Origin: Amycolatopsis camponoti
Lineage (GTDB): Bacteria; Actinomycetota; Actinomycetes; Mycobacteriales; Pseudonocardiaceae
NCBI RefSeq assembly: GCF_902497555.1
Contig: NZ_CABVGP010000002.1
Coordinates: forward strand, 1,562,501-1,626,500
Length of the DNA stretch: 64,000 nt
Reading direction: 5' to 3'
Under the pieces are notes generated by a model. The model made no database searches. It had not been told where the DNA came from and saw nothing but the letters and a program-made list of their open reading frames with translations. Below, piece after piece: positions 32,596 through 40,628 of this stretch. How positions within the stretch are numbered: the first letter of the stretch is position 1; each line of letters starts with the position of its first letter. Made by a program: the position numbers and the translations under genes.

Positions 32596-33582
32596 ATGAA
32601 CGAGCTCTATCCCATCGGCGATGTCGCCCGCCGCACCGGTTTGAGCGTGAGCGCCATCAGGTTCTACGCCGACGAGGGGGTGGTCGCGCCCACCGCTCTC
32701 ACCGAAGGCGGCTTCCGGCAGTACGACGTGCAGGACATCGCCCGGCTCGAACTCGTGCGCACCCTCCGCGACCTCGGTGCCGGCCTGGACGACGTTCGCC
32801 GGGTGCTGGCCGCGGAGGGCACCTTGCGGGATCTGGCCGTCCGGCATCTCCGGCTGGTCGAGGACCAGTTGCGGCAGTTCCACGCGCGGCGCGCGGTGCT
32901 GCGGACCATCGTGCGGCAACCCACCACGGCGGAACAGGTGAGCTTGCTGCACAAGCTCGTGTCGATGTCCGACGACGACCGGGACCAGCTCATCAGCGGG
33001 TTCTGGGACTTCGTGACCGACGGCCTGGACGTCCATCCCGGCTACCTGGAACGGCTGCGCAGCCGACGGCCGCACCTGCCGGAAGAACCGTCCACCGAGC
33101 AGCTCGAGGCCTGGATCGAACTCGCCGAGATCGTGCGGGACGACCAGTTCCGCACAGCGCTGCGGGCCTTCTTCCACCGCGCTTTCGGCACCGAGCAGGG
33201 CAAGCTGATGGCCACGCCGGAGATGCTGGCTCGCGCCGAGCGGCAGCGGGTTCTCTACCTGGAGGCGCAGGCCGCGCAGCAGGCGGGTGTGCCGGCGGAC
33301 TCCCCGCAGGCCCGGGACATCGCCGAGCGCATGGCGGCCGACTCGGCTGATTTCGTCGCCGCCATGACCGGGGACCACGACCTCGACAAGGCCCGCCGCA
33401 GCATGGCCGGCTTCGACCGGATCCGGTCGGCGGAGACGCGGGCCAAGATGACCGGGACGAACCTGATGGCCAGGTACAGCACGCTGGTGGCGGTGATCAA
33501 CGGGACGCCCCAGCCGGACCCGGAGAAGACGGCGACGGTTCAGGAATGGATGGCGTCCGCCCTGCGTCGGGACCCCACCTGA
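32596..33582 (+). CDS. MerR-family regulator with long effector domain
   Basis: A 328-residue regulator. The N-terminal winged helix is typical of MerR: YPIGDVARRTGLSVSAIRFYADEGVVAPTALTEGGFRQYDVQDIARLELVRTLRDLGAGLDDVRR (residues 4-72). The dimerisation helix follows, and the remaining 200 residues are a helical effector domain without cysteine-based metal motifs, so a small-molecule ligand is more likely than a metal. Divergent from the DUF4132 gene across 188 bp. No target gene is adjacent in the same direction. Confidence 0.88.
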   Translation: MNELYPIGDVARRTGLSVSAIRFYADEGVVAPTALTEGGFRQYDVQDIARLELVRTLRDLGAGLDDVRRVLAAEGTLRDLAVRHLRLVEDQLRQFHARRAVLRTIVRQPTTAEQVSLLHKLVSMSDDDRDQLISGFWDFVTDGLDVHPGYLERLRSRRPHLPEEPSTEQLEAWIELAEIVRDDQFRTALRAFFHRAFGTEQGKLMATPEMLARAERQRVLYLEAQAAQQAGVPADSPQARDIAERMAADSADFVAAMTGDHDLDKARRSMAGFDRIRSAETRAKMTGTNLMARYSTLVAVINGTPQPDPEKTATVQEWMASALRRDPT

Positions 33583-33618
33583 GGGCCGTTTTCGACCACC
33601 CGGACGGGGCGACGGACC

Positions 33619-34455
33619 TCAGGCGAGACAGCTTGCCGCGACGTCGTGGAAGGCGATGGCCAGCGGGTTGGGGTCGTCGGCGCGAGTGGCGAGTACGACC
33701 TGGCACGGGTCGATGCCTTCGACGGGCACCGTGGCCAGGTCCGCGCGCACCGTGGGGCGTCGGTCGCCGGCGGGCAGGATGGCGAGGCCGCGGCCGTCGG
33801 CGACGAGTTCGAGCTTGTCCTCGAAGCTGTCGTCGAGGCTCGGTTCGAGGGGGCCGCTCCAGAGCGTGGGGGAGCTGGTGCAGGCGGTGAACCGCTCGTC
33901 GGCGAGCTCGTCGAGCGTGACGGATTCCTTGCCCGCGAGGCGGTGCGATCTCGGTACCACCAGCACCCTCGGCTCCTCGTGGAGGACGGTGACGCGCAGC
34001 TGGTCCGTCCGGAACGGCAGTGGCAACCGCACCACGAGTGCGTCCACCCGGTGCTCGGGCAGGGCGTGCGTGTCCTGCCAGTCGAGGTGGCGGGTGCCCA
34101 CTCGGGCGTCGGGATGCCGGCGGCGGAGTTCTCGCACCGCCGGGGTGATCACCAGGTCCGCGACATAGCCGACGGTGATCGCCTGCCGGGGCGCGGCCGC
34201 GCGCGCGGTCAGCTCGGCTTGGCGAGCGGAGTGCAGCAGCGCCTGCGCTTGGGGGAGGAACGCCCGGCCGGCTTCGGTGAGCCGGCTGCCCTGCGGGGTG
34301 CGGTCGAACAGCCGCACGCCCAGCCCGTGCTCCAGGCGCTGGATCTGGCGGCTGAGCGACGGCTGGGCGAGATGCAGCGCGGCCGCGGCGCGGCCGAAGT
34401 TGAGGTGTTCTGCGACCACCGTGAAATACCGCACCAGCCGCAAATCGAGGTCCAC
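33619..34455 (-). CDS. LysR-family transcriptional regulator
   Basis: A 278-residue LysR protein. The HTH is VVAEHLNFGRAAAALHLAQPSLSRQIQRLEHGLGVRLFDRTPQGSRLTEAGRAFL (residues 13-67), followed by a type-2 periplasmic-binding effector domain (ITVGYVADLVITPAVRELRRRHPDARV, ELVADGRGLAILPAGDR). It is divergent from the SDR gene at 34548 and probably controls it through the site at 34473-34493. Confidence 0.92.
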   Translation of the reverse strand: MDLDLRLVRYFTVVAEHLNFGRAAAALHLAQPSLSRQIQRLEHGLGVRLFDRTPQGSRLTEAGRAFLPQAQALLHSARQAELTARAAAPRQAITVGYVADLVITPAVRELRRRHPDARVGTRHLDWQDTHALPEHRVDALVVRLPLPFRTDQLRVTVLHEEPRVLVVPRSHRLAGKESVTLDELADERFTACTSSPTLWSGPLEPSLDDSFEDKLELVADGRGLAILPAGDRRPTVRADLATVPVEGIDPCQVVLATRADDPNPLAIAFHDVAASCLA

Positions 34456-34472
34456 GCACGTCGAGTCTACGC

Positions 34473-34493
34473 GTCATGCGTCTCCGGTATGAC
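34473..34493. promoter_or_regulatory. LysR-type T-N11-A binding site
   Basis: GTCAT (34473-34477) and ATGAC (34489-34493) form an inverted repeat whose inner bases fit the classical LysR box, T-N11-A. It is centred in the 92-bp divergent region between the lysR-type gene and the SDR gene. Confidence 0.65.
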
Positions 34494-34547
34494 GACGTGC
34501 GGAACAGGTCTTGGACGGCGAGCCGGAAGGGATCTTGACTGGACGTC

Positions 34548-35291
34548 ATGACCGAGTACGAAGGCAAGAACGTCGTGATCACGGGTGGCAGCAGCGGTGT
34601 CGGTTTCGCGACGGCGAAGTTGTTCGCCGGCGGCGGAGCGCGGGTTCTGATCACCGGCCGCACCCAGGCCACGCTCGACGCCGCTCTCGAACAGCTCGGG
34701 GACAACGCGGTGGCCGTCCGCGGCGATGTGGCGTCGCTGTCCGATGTGGACGCTCTCGCCGACCGGGCGCAGGCGGAGTTCGGTCTGGTGGACGTCCTGT
34801 TCGTGAACGCCGGGGTGACTCGGGCCGCGCCCTTCGAGTCGATGTCCGAGCGGGTGTACGACGACCTGTTCGCGATCAACGCCAAGGGCGCCTACTTCAC
34901 CGTGCAGAAGTTCGTCCCGCTGCTGCGGGAGGGCGGTGGTGTCGTGCTCACCACCTCGGTCGCGAACGTCAAGGGGCTGCCGATGGTCGGCGCGTACGCG
35001 GCCAGCAAAGCGGCGCTGCGCTCGATGACCCGGAGCCTGGCCCGCGAGCTGCTGCCGCGGCGGATCCGCGTCAACGCGGTCAGCCCCGGTCCGATCGACT
35101 CCGGCATCCTGGAGAAGTCGATGCCGAAGGACGCCGCCGATCAGACCCGGGCGCAGATGACCGCGAACAACCCCATGCTGCGGTTCGGCGACTCGGCCGA
35201 GGTGGCGAAGGCGGTGGCGTTCCTGGCTTTCGACGCCACCTACACGACCGGCGCCGAACTTCCGGTGGACGGTGGCGCCTCCCAGCTCTGA
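34548..35291 (+). CDS. Short-chain dehydrogenase/reductase
   Basis: A 247-residue classical SDR with all functional motifs: TGGSSGVGFATAKLF near the N-terminus, NAGV, the catalytic serine in TTSVANVKG, YAASK, and a C-terminal FDATYTTGAELPVDGG. Relatives reduce small carbonyls or quinones. It is divergent from a LysR gene, a common arrangement for inducible detoxification reductases. Physiological substrate unknown. Confidence 0.92.
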   Translation: MTEYEGKNVVITGGSSGVGFATAKLFAGGGARVLITGRTQATLDAALEQLGDNAVAVRGDVASLSDVDALADRAQAEFGLVDVLFVNAGVTRAAPFESMSERVYDDLFAINAKGAYFTVQKFVPLLREGGGVVLTTSVANVKGLPMVGAYAASKAALRSMTRSLARELLPRRIRVNAVSPGPIDSGILEKSMPKDAADQTRAQMTANNPMLRFGDSAEVAKAVAFLAFDATYTTGAELPVDGGASQL

Positions 35292-35332
35292 CTTGGGATG
35301 TGGCGAGAGGCGAACATGGTCGGCGCCCGGGG

Positions 35333-35845
35333 TCAGACGGCCCGCACAGGGGCGGCGGCCAGGCGCCGGGACCGCACGGCGAGGACGATCATGACCGCCG
35401 GGATCAGCAGGTCATTGACGAGGACGCCACCGGTGTTGCCGGGGGCATGGTCGCCGCCGGCGAACCACTGGTAGACGTGGCCGGCGAGGGCGCCCCACAG
35501 GAACATGCCGCCACCGAGGCCGATGGTGATGCGCTCGCGTGCCGACGCTGAAGCGGCGCGGAAGCCCATGATGGCCAGCCCGAGGTTGGCGAAGGCGATC
35601 TCGAACAGGAACGGCGTCCGGGGAAAGCCGATCGCGGTGGCCATCACGTCCGGGAAGGCGAGGAACGCGACGGTCATCCACAGGCTGCCGATGCCGAACG
35701 CGCCGATGGCCCACCAGCGTTGCCAGATCTCCAGCCGCTCCTGGGCCGAGGTGACGTGGCGAGCCCGCAGGAAGGCGCCGATGGCCGGGACCACGATCCA
35801 GACCAGGGGAAACGCTGACTGGGCGACGTAACCGAAGTTGTCCAT
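35333..35845 (-). CDS. Small integral membrane protein (DUF6790-like)
   Basis: A 170-residue protein with about four to five membrane segments: AQSAFPLVWIVVPAIGAFL, WWAIGAFGIGSLWMTVAFLAF, LFEIAFANLGLAIMGF, IGLGGGMFLWGALAGHVYQWF and DLLIPAVMIVLAV. A histidine in GHVYQWFAGGDHAPGN between the last two is notable. It resembles small DoxX-like/DUF6790 membrane proteins; assignment is tentative. Divergent from the MarR gene at 35902, which probably represses it. Confidence 0.75.
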   Translation of the reverse strand: MDNFGYVAQSAFPLVWIVVPAIGAFLRARHVTSAQERLEIWQRWWAIGAFGIGSLWMTVAFLAFPDVMATAIGFPRTPFLFEIAFANLGLAIMGFRAASASARERITIGLGGGMFLWGALAGHVYQWFAGGDHAPGNTGGVLVNDLLIPAVMIVLAVRSRRLAAAPVRAV

Positions 35846-35862
35846 GCCCTGAATCTTGCATG

Positions 35863-35874
35863 GTTAACATTAAC
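35863..35874. promoter_or_regulatory. Candidate MarR operator
   Basis: GTTAACATTAAC is an inverted repeat (GTTAA arms, 2-bp centre) in an AT-rich island between the divergent membrane-protein and MarR genes, 18 bp before the membrane-protein start. TAGTCAAC just after it may add a further half-site. Confidence 0.5.
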
Positions 35875-35901
35875 TAGTCAACACTCTGTTAGGCTGACGG
35901 C

Positions 35902-36321
35902 GTGGATGACGGACTCGCAGACCTGCTGCACCGCGTGGTCATGCTGCTCGGCGAAGCGGCCCGGCGGCGCACGGACGGCCGGGACGGCCTGACTTACAGC
36001 CAGATACGGCTGCTCGGCACGCTGGAGGACATCGAACCGGCGACCCAGCACCGGCTGGCGCAGGCGTTGTCGGTGTCGGATCCGGCGATCAGCCGGGCTC
36101 TGCGGTCCCTCGAGGCGGACGGCTTGGTGCAGGTCGTCGTCGACCCCGCCCATGCGCGACGGCGCCTGGTCACGCTCACCGTCGCCGGCCGGAAAGCTTT
36201 TCACGACAACGGGAAGCCCCTCTACGACGAGTTCCGTTCCGCGCTCGTCGCCGCCGGGTTCCCTTATGAGCGCTACCTCGAAGACACCCTCCGGCTGGCC
36301 GAGCTCCTCGAATCCGGCTGA
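35902..36321 (+). CDS. MarR-family transcriptional regulator
   Basis: A 139-residue MarR protein. GLTYSQIRLLGTLEDIEPATQHRLAQALSVSDPAISRALRSLEADGLVQVVVDPAHARRRLVTLT spans the winged helix. GTG start at 35902. It is divergent from the membrane-protein gene across 56 bp that include a GTTAACATTAAC inverted repeat. It is unrelated in sequence to the MarR pair at 9859 and 11940. Confidence 0.9.
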   Translation: MDDGLADLLHRVVMLLGEAARRRTDGRDGLTYSQIRLLGTLEDIEPATQHRLAQALSVSDPAISRALRSLEADGLVQVVVDPAHARRRLVTLTVAGRKAFHDNGKPLYDEFRSALVAAGFPYERYLEDTLRLAELLESG

Positions 36322-36361
36322 CCGCCTGGGGATCCTCGGCGAAAGTGGACATGATGGGCGG

Positions 36362-38293
36362 GTGACCACTGAGCCGCCCACTCCGGATCCGCTCGGCCCC
36401 GCCCCGCTGCCGGATTCCCCGCCGCTGTCGCTGCTGACGTACCGGCCGCCCGTGGTACCGGCGGAAGAGCTGCCGGTGCTGTCCCACCGGGCGATGGCCT
36501 GGGCGGCCGGGGCGCTCGTCGTGCTCGGGGTCGGGCTGGCCGTCGGACTGCTCGTCGCGTTCGGCGGCGGTGGCCACGCCGACCAGCTGGACGCCATCAA
36601 GACGGCCGGCACCATCGTGGTCGGCGCCGGGGGCGCGGCGGCCCTGTGGCTGACCGCGCGCCGGCAGCGGACGTCGGAACTGAGCCTGAACCAGGTCCGC
36701 GCGGCCCACGCGGCCACCGTCGCCGACGCCGAGGCCCGCAGGATCACCGACCTGTACGGCAAGGCCGCCGACCAGCTCGGCTCGCCGCAGGCCCCGGCCC
36801 GGCTAGCCGGGCTGTACGCGCTGGAGCGGCTCGCCCAGGACAACCCGGCCCAGCGCCAGACCATCGTCGACCTGTTGTGCGCCTACCTGCGGATGCCGTA
36901 CACCCCACCGCGGCGCGAACCGGCGCCGCCGTCGGTGGCCCGGCCGTCGGGGGTGCCGCGGCCGCTGCTGAGCGGCCCGGCCCGGCAACGCGCCTCGGTG
37001 CGGCTCGCCCCGCCCGCGCCCCGCGGCGGAACCCCGTCGGCGACCGAGGCGGAACAGGAGTACCAGGTCCGGCGGACCGCGCAGGCCATCTTGTTCCGCC
37101 ACCTCGTGTACGGCACCGAGGACGGGCCGGTCAGCACGTTCTGGGCGGACATCAGCCTGGACCTCGTCGGCGCCGTGCTCGGGCCGGCCAACCTGATCGG
37201 CTGCCGCGTCGTCGCCGTCGACTTCACCAACGTCACCTTCACCGGTGACGTGTGGTTCGACAGGACGCGGTTCGGGCTGAGCGCCGTGTTCACCGGGGCG
37301 CGGTTCACGGGCGAAGCCGGCTTCAGCCACGCGCGGTTCGACCACGACGTCCGGTTCGGGCGAGTGACCTTCGACGGCGACGCTCGTTTCGCAGAAGCCG
37401 ATTTCGGCGGGAGCGCGAAGTTCGACCGGGCGGACTTCCGCGGGCCCGCGGTGTTCACCGGAGCGAAGTTCTCGCAAGCCGCGTCCTTCGCGGATGCGCG
37501 GTTCGGGGATCGAGCCGAGTTCGACAAGGCGCGCTTCGTCCAGGGGTGGTTCGGTGGCGCCCGGTTCGGCGGCAACGCCTTCTTCACCCACTCGGAGTTC
37601 AGCGCTTACGCGAGTTTCAAGGAGGTCCGGTTCGCCGGTGCGTTCACGCAGTTCGGCAACGCCACGCTCGCCTCGTCGGAGTTCTTCACCGCCGAATTCG
37701 GCCGGAACACCGACTTCACCGAAACCCGGTTCACCGGCGACGCTTCGTTCACCATGGCGAAGTTCCCCGAGGGAGTGGAGTTCGTCCGAACGGAGTTCGG
37801 CGACGTCAACTTCGGCGGCACCCGGTTCGCGCTGTTCGCGGCGTTCACGGAGGCGAAGTTCGCCGGTGTGACGAGGTTCTACGAATGCCACTTCGGCGAT
37901 CGGGCCGAATTCCAGCGCACCCGGTTCGCCGCGGACGTGTGGTTCGAGAACACGGAATTCGCCGATATAGCCGTGTTCGGGGCGGCGGAGTTCGGCGGAT
38001 CGGCGCGGTTCCTCCATACGCGCTTCGGTGACGTCGGCGGGTTCGCCCGCGCGCGTTTCGACGGTGACGTCTTTTTCGACGACGTGCGCTTCGACGGTCC
38101 GGTCGGGTTCGTGGGCGCGCGCTTCGCGCGGCCGCTTCGGATCGAGCGGGTGTGGGTCCGCCTGACCGGGCACAAGCGGAAGCTGGAAACGGACAGCACC
38201 TGGCCGCCGGGGACGGTGATCCGGGTGCCCGGCGAGGCCGACCCGCTTCCCGAGGGATGGGGAGTGCTGGAGCTGGAGGAAGCCGCCGAGTAG
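36362..38293 (+). CDS. Membrane-anchored pentapeptide-repeat protein
   Basis: A 643-residue protein. Two hydrophobic stretches (AAGALVVLGVGLAVGLLVAFGGG and IVVGAGGAAALWLTA) near residues 45-100 anchor it. A helical linker with EARRITDLYGKAADQLGSPQAPARLAGLYALERLAQDNPAQRQTIVDLLCAYLRMPY follows, a segment typical of actinobacterial pentapeptide proteins. From about residue 280 to 600 runs a right-handed beta-helix of five-residue repeats with central Phe (ARFTG, ARFGD, TRFAA, AEFGG patterns). A transporter or scaffold-associated role is unproven. The repeats also create a long open frame on the opposite strand, which is not a gene. GTG start at 36362 is tentative. Confidence 0.85.
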   Translation: MTTEPPTPDPLGPAPLPDSPPLSLLTYRPPVVPAEELPVLSHRAMAWAAGALVVLGVGLAVGLLVAFGGGGHADQLDAIKTAGTIVVGAGGAAALWLTARRQRTSELSLNQVRAAHAATVADAEARRITDLYGKAADQLGSPQAPARLAGLYALERLAQDNPAQRQTIVDLLCAYLRMPYTPPRREPAPPSVARPSGVPRPLLSGPARQRASVRLAPPAPRGGTPSATEAEQEYQVRRTAQAILFRHLVYGTEDGPVSTFWADISLDLVGAVLGPANLIGCRVVAVDFTNVTFTGDVWFDRTRFGLSAVFTGARFTGEAGFSHARFDHDVRFGRVTFDGDARFAEADFGGSAKFDRADFRGPAVFTGAKFSQAASFADARFGDRAEFDKARFVQGWFGGARFGGNAFFTHSEFSAYASFKEVRFAGAFTQFGNATLASSEFFTAEFGRNTDFTETRFTGDASFTMAKFPEGVEFVRTEFGDVNFGGTRFALFAAFTEAKFAGVTRFYECHFGDRAEFQRTRFAADVWFENTEFADIAVFGAAEFGGSARFLHTRFGDVGGFARARFDGDVFFDDVRFDGPVGFVGARFARPLRIERVWVRLTGHKRKLETDSTWPPGTVIRVPGEADPLPEGWGVLELEEAAE

Positions 38294-38406
38294 GGGCGGG
38301 GCGCGTCGTGCCGATGGGCTCCGACGCGCGGTGGATCGCGCACCGATCAGGTTTCCGCGCCGCGACCGTCTGTACGGGTGAGATCCACTCACGAGAGGCT
38401 GGCACG

Positions 38407-38973
38407 ATGCGGAAACTGATCTTCGGCATGAACCTGACCGTGGACGGCTACATCGCCGCGACCGGCGATGACATCGGCTGGAGCGGGCCGCCGAGCGACG
38501 AGCTGTTCCAGTGGTGGCTCGACTGGGAGCTGGCGAACGAGCTGTCGCTGTACGGGCGCAAGCTGTGGGAGGCGATGAGCTCCTACTGGCCGACCGGCGA
38601 CCGGCAGCCCGGCGCCACCCCGGCGCAGATCGCGTTCGCGCGGAACTGGCGGGACACGCCGAAGGTGGTGTTCTCCTCGACGATCGACAAGGTCGACTGG
38701 AACACCCGCCTGGTCACCGGCGACGCGGTCGCCGAGATCACCCGCCTCAAGGCCGAGGACGGCGGCCCGATGACCATCGGCGGCGCGACGCTCGCCGGAG
38801 CTGCCATGCGGGCCGGTCTGATCGACGAGTACGTCCTGGTCACCCACCCGGTCGTGGTGGGCGGCGGCACGCCGTTCTTCACGGCGCCGCCCAGCTGGGT
38901 GAACCTGAACCTGGTGGCGACGCGGACGTTTCCCGGCGGCGCGGTGCTGACCCGCTACGAGACGAGGCGTTGA
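38407..38973 (+). CDS. RibD C-terminal-domain (dihydrofolate-reductase-like) protein
   Basis: A 188-residue protein of the RibD_C/DHFR-like fold: MRKLIFGMNLTVDGYIAATGDDIGWSGP at the start, LYGRKLWEAMSSYWPTGD, PKVVFSSTIDKVDWNTRLV, and the NADPH loop GGPMTIGGATLAGAAMRAGLIDEYVLVTHPVVVGGGTPFF. Family members are reductases of unknown substrate, often next to regulators. Ends 29 bp before the convergent sigma-factor gene. Confidence 0.9.
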   Translation: MRKLIFGMNLTVDGYIAATGDDIGWSGPPSDELFQWWLDWELANELSLYGRKLWEAMSSYWPTGDRQPGATPAQIAFARNWRDTPKVVFSSTIDKVDWNTRLVTGDAVAEITRLKAEDGGPMTIGGATLAGAAMRAGLIDEYVLVTHPVVVGGGTPFFTAPPSWVNLNLVATRTFPGGAVLTRYETRR

Positions 38974-39002
38974 GCACGGGCCGACGTCGGAGTCCTGTCC
39001 GG

Positions 39003-40004
39003 TCAGAGGGCCGGGGGCAGGTCCAGCCAGGGCTTGCCGGTGACGTCGAAGCCGGTGAGCTCGGCGATCTTCCCGTCGACGACGTGCAGGACCGCTATGG
39101 CGAACGGCCGGTACTCGGGGTCGCCGGGGGCGCGGAGGTACAGCGCGGCGGCGGGCATGCGGTTGACCGTCGTGGCGACGCCGCGCCAGTCGTCGTGGCC
39201 GCGCTGGAAGAGCCCGCCGGAGACCCAGCCGTCCACCGCGTCCTCGGCCGTCGTGAGCACGGTGCCCGGATCGGGCAGCATCGCGAAGCGCAGGTCGTCG
39301 CGCAGCAGGGACGTCAGCCGGTCGAGGTCGTTGCGCTCGTGGGCGTCGATGTAGGACTTCACCACGCCGCGCTCGTCGTCCGACAGCTCGTGGGTGGCCG
39401 GGCTCCGCCAGTCGAGGCGGCGGCCGGGCAGCTGTTCTCGCATCGTCACGCGCGCCCGCTGCAGTGCGCTGGTCACCGAGGCGACGGTCAGCTCGAGGGC
39501 CTCGGCGGCCTTCGACGCCGGCCAGCCGAGGACGTCGCGCAGGACGAGCACCGCTCGCTGCCGCGGCGGCAGGTGCTGGACGGCGACGATGAACGCCAGC
39601 TCGATCGTCTCGCGCGCCACCACCGACTCCTGCGGGTCCTCGGGGAGCATCCGGTCGGGGTACGGCTGCAGGTACGGCAGCTCGGAGTCCGGCAGCTCGG
39701 CCGGTACGGGCGTGCGGTCGTTGCGCTTGTCGAGGAAGTCGAGGCAGGCGTTCGTCGCGATCCGGTACAGCCAGGTCCGCGGCGCGGCGTGGCCCTGGAA
39801 CGTCTCCCGCTTGTTCCACGCGCGCAGGAACGTCTCCTGCGTCATGTCCTGGGCGTCCTCGTAGTTCGCGAGCATCCGGTAGCAGTGCACCTGCAGCTCA
39901 CGCCGGTGGCGCTCCGTGATGAGCGCGAACCGCGCCGGATCGCCCGAGCGGACCGCCGCGATGAACGTGTCCTCGTCGGCGTCCAGCGGTCCGGCGTTTG
40001 TCAT
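39003..40004 (-). CDS. ECF sigma factor with SnoaL-like C-terminal domain
   Basis: A 333-residue sigma factor. Region 2 is RFALITERHRRELQVHCYRMLANYEDAQDMTQETFLRAW and region 4 is LPPRQRAVLVLRDVLGWPASKAAEALELTVASVTSALQRAR. From about residue 205 a SnoaL/NTF2-like domain follows (VVKSYIDAHERNDLDRLTSLLRDDLRFAM, ending VVDGKIAELTGFDVTGKPWLDLPP). This matches the SigG/SigJ-type ECF group in which the extra domain replaces an anti-sigma factor. The ATG at 40004 has GGAAGGAT ten bases upstream. Confidence 0.9.
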   Translation of the reverse strand: MTNAGPLDADEDTFIAAVRSGDPARFALITERHRRELQVHCYRMLANYEDAQDMTQETFLRAWNKRETFQGHAAPRTWLYRIATNACLDFLDKRNDRTPVPAELPDSELPYLQPYPDRMLPEDPQESVVARETIELAFIVAVQHLPPRQRAVLVLRDVLGWPASKAAEALELTVASVTSALQRARVTMREQLPGRRLDWRSPATHELSDDERGVVKSYIDAHERNDLDRLTSLLRDDLRFAMLPDPGTVLTTAEDAVDGWVSGGLFQRGHDDWRGVATTVNRMPAAALYLRAPGDPEYRPFAIAVLHVVDGKIAELTGFDVTGKPWLDLPPAL

Positions 40005-40136
40005 GGTCGTCGATCCTTCCACCGGTGCGAGGGGGTCGCCAGAACTGACGACGGGGCGGAGGATTTCTGATCGGTTGACTGCGCCCAGGACTTCGAGGAC
40101 CTGATCGGCGGGCTGGATCCGGCGTGAGGCCCCGGC

Positions 40137-40628
40137 TCAGACGGCGGCGAGCCGCCGGAACCGGCTGCCGTGGAACACCAGCGGCGGGGTTCCGGCCGTG
40201 CGCACGCGGTGGATCCTCAACAGGGCGATCACGTGGTCGCCGGCCGGGACCTCCGCGTGCGGGGAACACTCCAGCCAGGCACTCGATCCGCTGATGAAGA
40301 CGCTGTCGTCCGGCCCGGGCTCCCATTCGACGTCGCGGAAGCGGTCGCCTCCGCGGGCGGACAGGCTGAGGCAGGCGTCGTCCTGTCCCTCGGCGAGGAC
40401 GCTGAGGCCGAGGCGGGGCCGGGCACGCAGCAGGGGCCACGTCGACGACGTTCGCTGGATGCAGATCGACACCAGCGGCGGCGACAGCGAGACCGACGTG
40501 AAGGAGCTGGCGGCCATTCCGCGGGGGACTCCGTCGATCAGCGCGCACACGGCGGTGACGCCGGACGGGAAGCAGCCGAAGGCTTCGCGCAGGTGACCTT
40601 CGGACGTCACGGGCGGCAAGGCGATCAT
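40137..40628 (-). CDS. Flavin reductase (HpaC-like)
   Basis: A 163-residue FMN-binding split-barrel flavin reductase: LREAFGCFPSGVTAVCALIDGVPRGMAASSFTSVSLSPPLVSICIQRTSSTWPLL, DVEWEPG and GDHVIALLRIHRVRT are characteristic. It probably supplies reduced FMN to the two luciferase-like monooxygenases encoded upstream. It is the last gene of the sulfur operon, and its ATG overlaps the stop of the molybdoenzyme gene. Confidence 0.9.
   Translation of the reverse strand: MIALPPVTSEGHLREAFGCFPSGVTAVCALIDGVPRGMAASSFTSVSLSPPLVSICIQRTSSTWPLLRARPRLGLSVLAEGQDDACLSLSARGGDRFRDVEWEPGPDDSVFISGSSAWLECSPHAEVPAGDHVIALLRIHRVRTAGTPPLVFHGSRFRRLAAV

Noticed and set aside
36803..38392. Minus-strand frame with regular repeats opposite the pentapeptide gene
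   Set aside because: The periodicity is inherited from the five-codon repeats on the sense strand; no start signal or homology pattern.
40023..40136. Short plus-strand sequence ending FEDLIGGLDPA before a stop
   Set aside because: Looks like a possible C-terminal remnant, but it is too short and without context to support a call.
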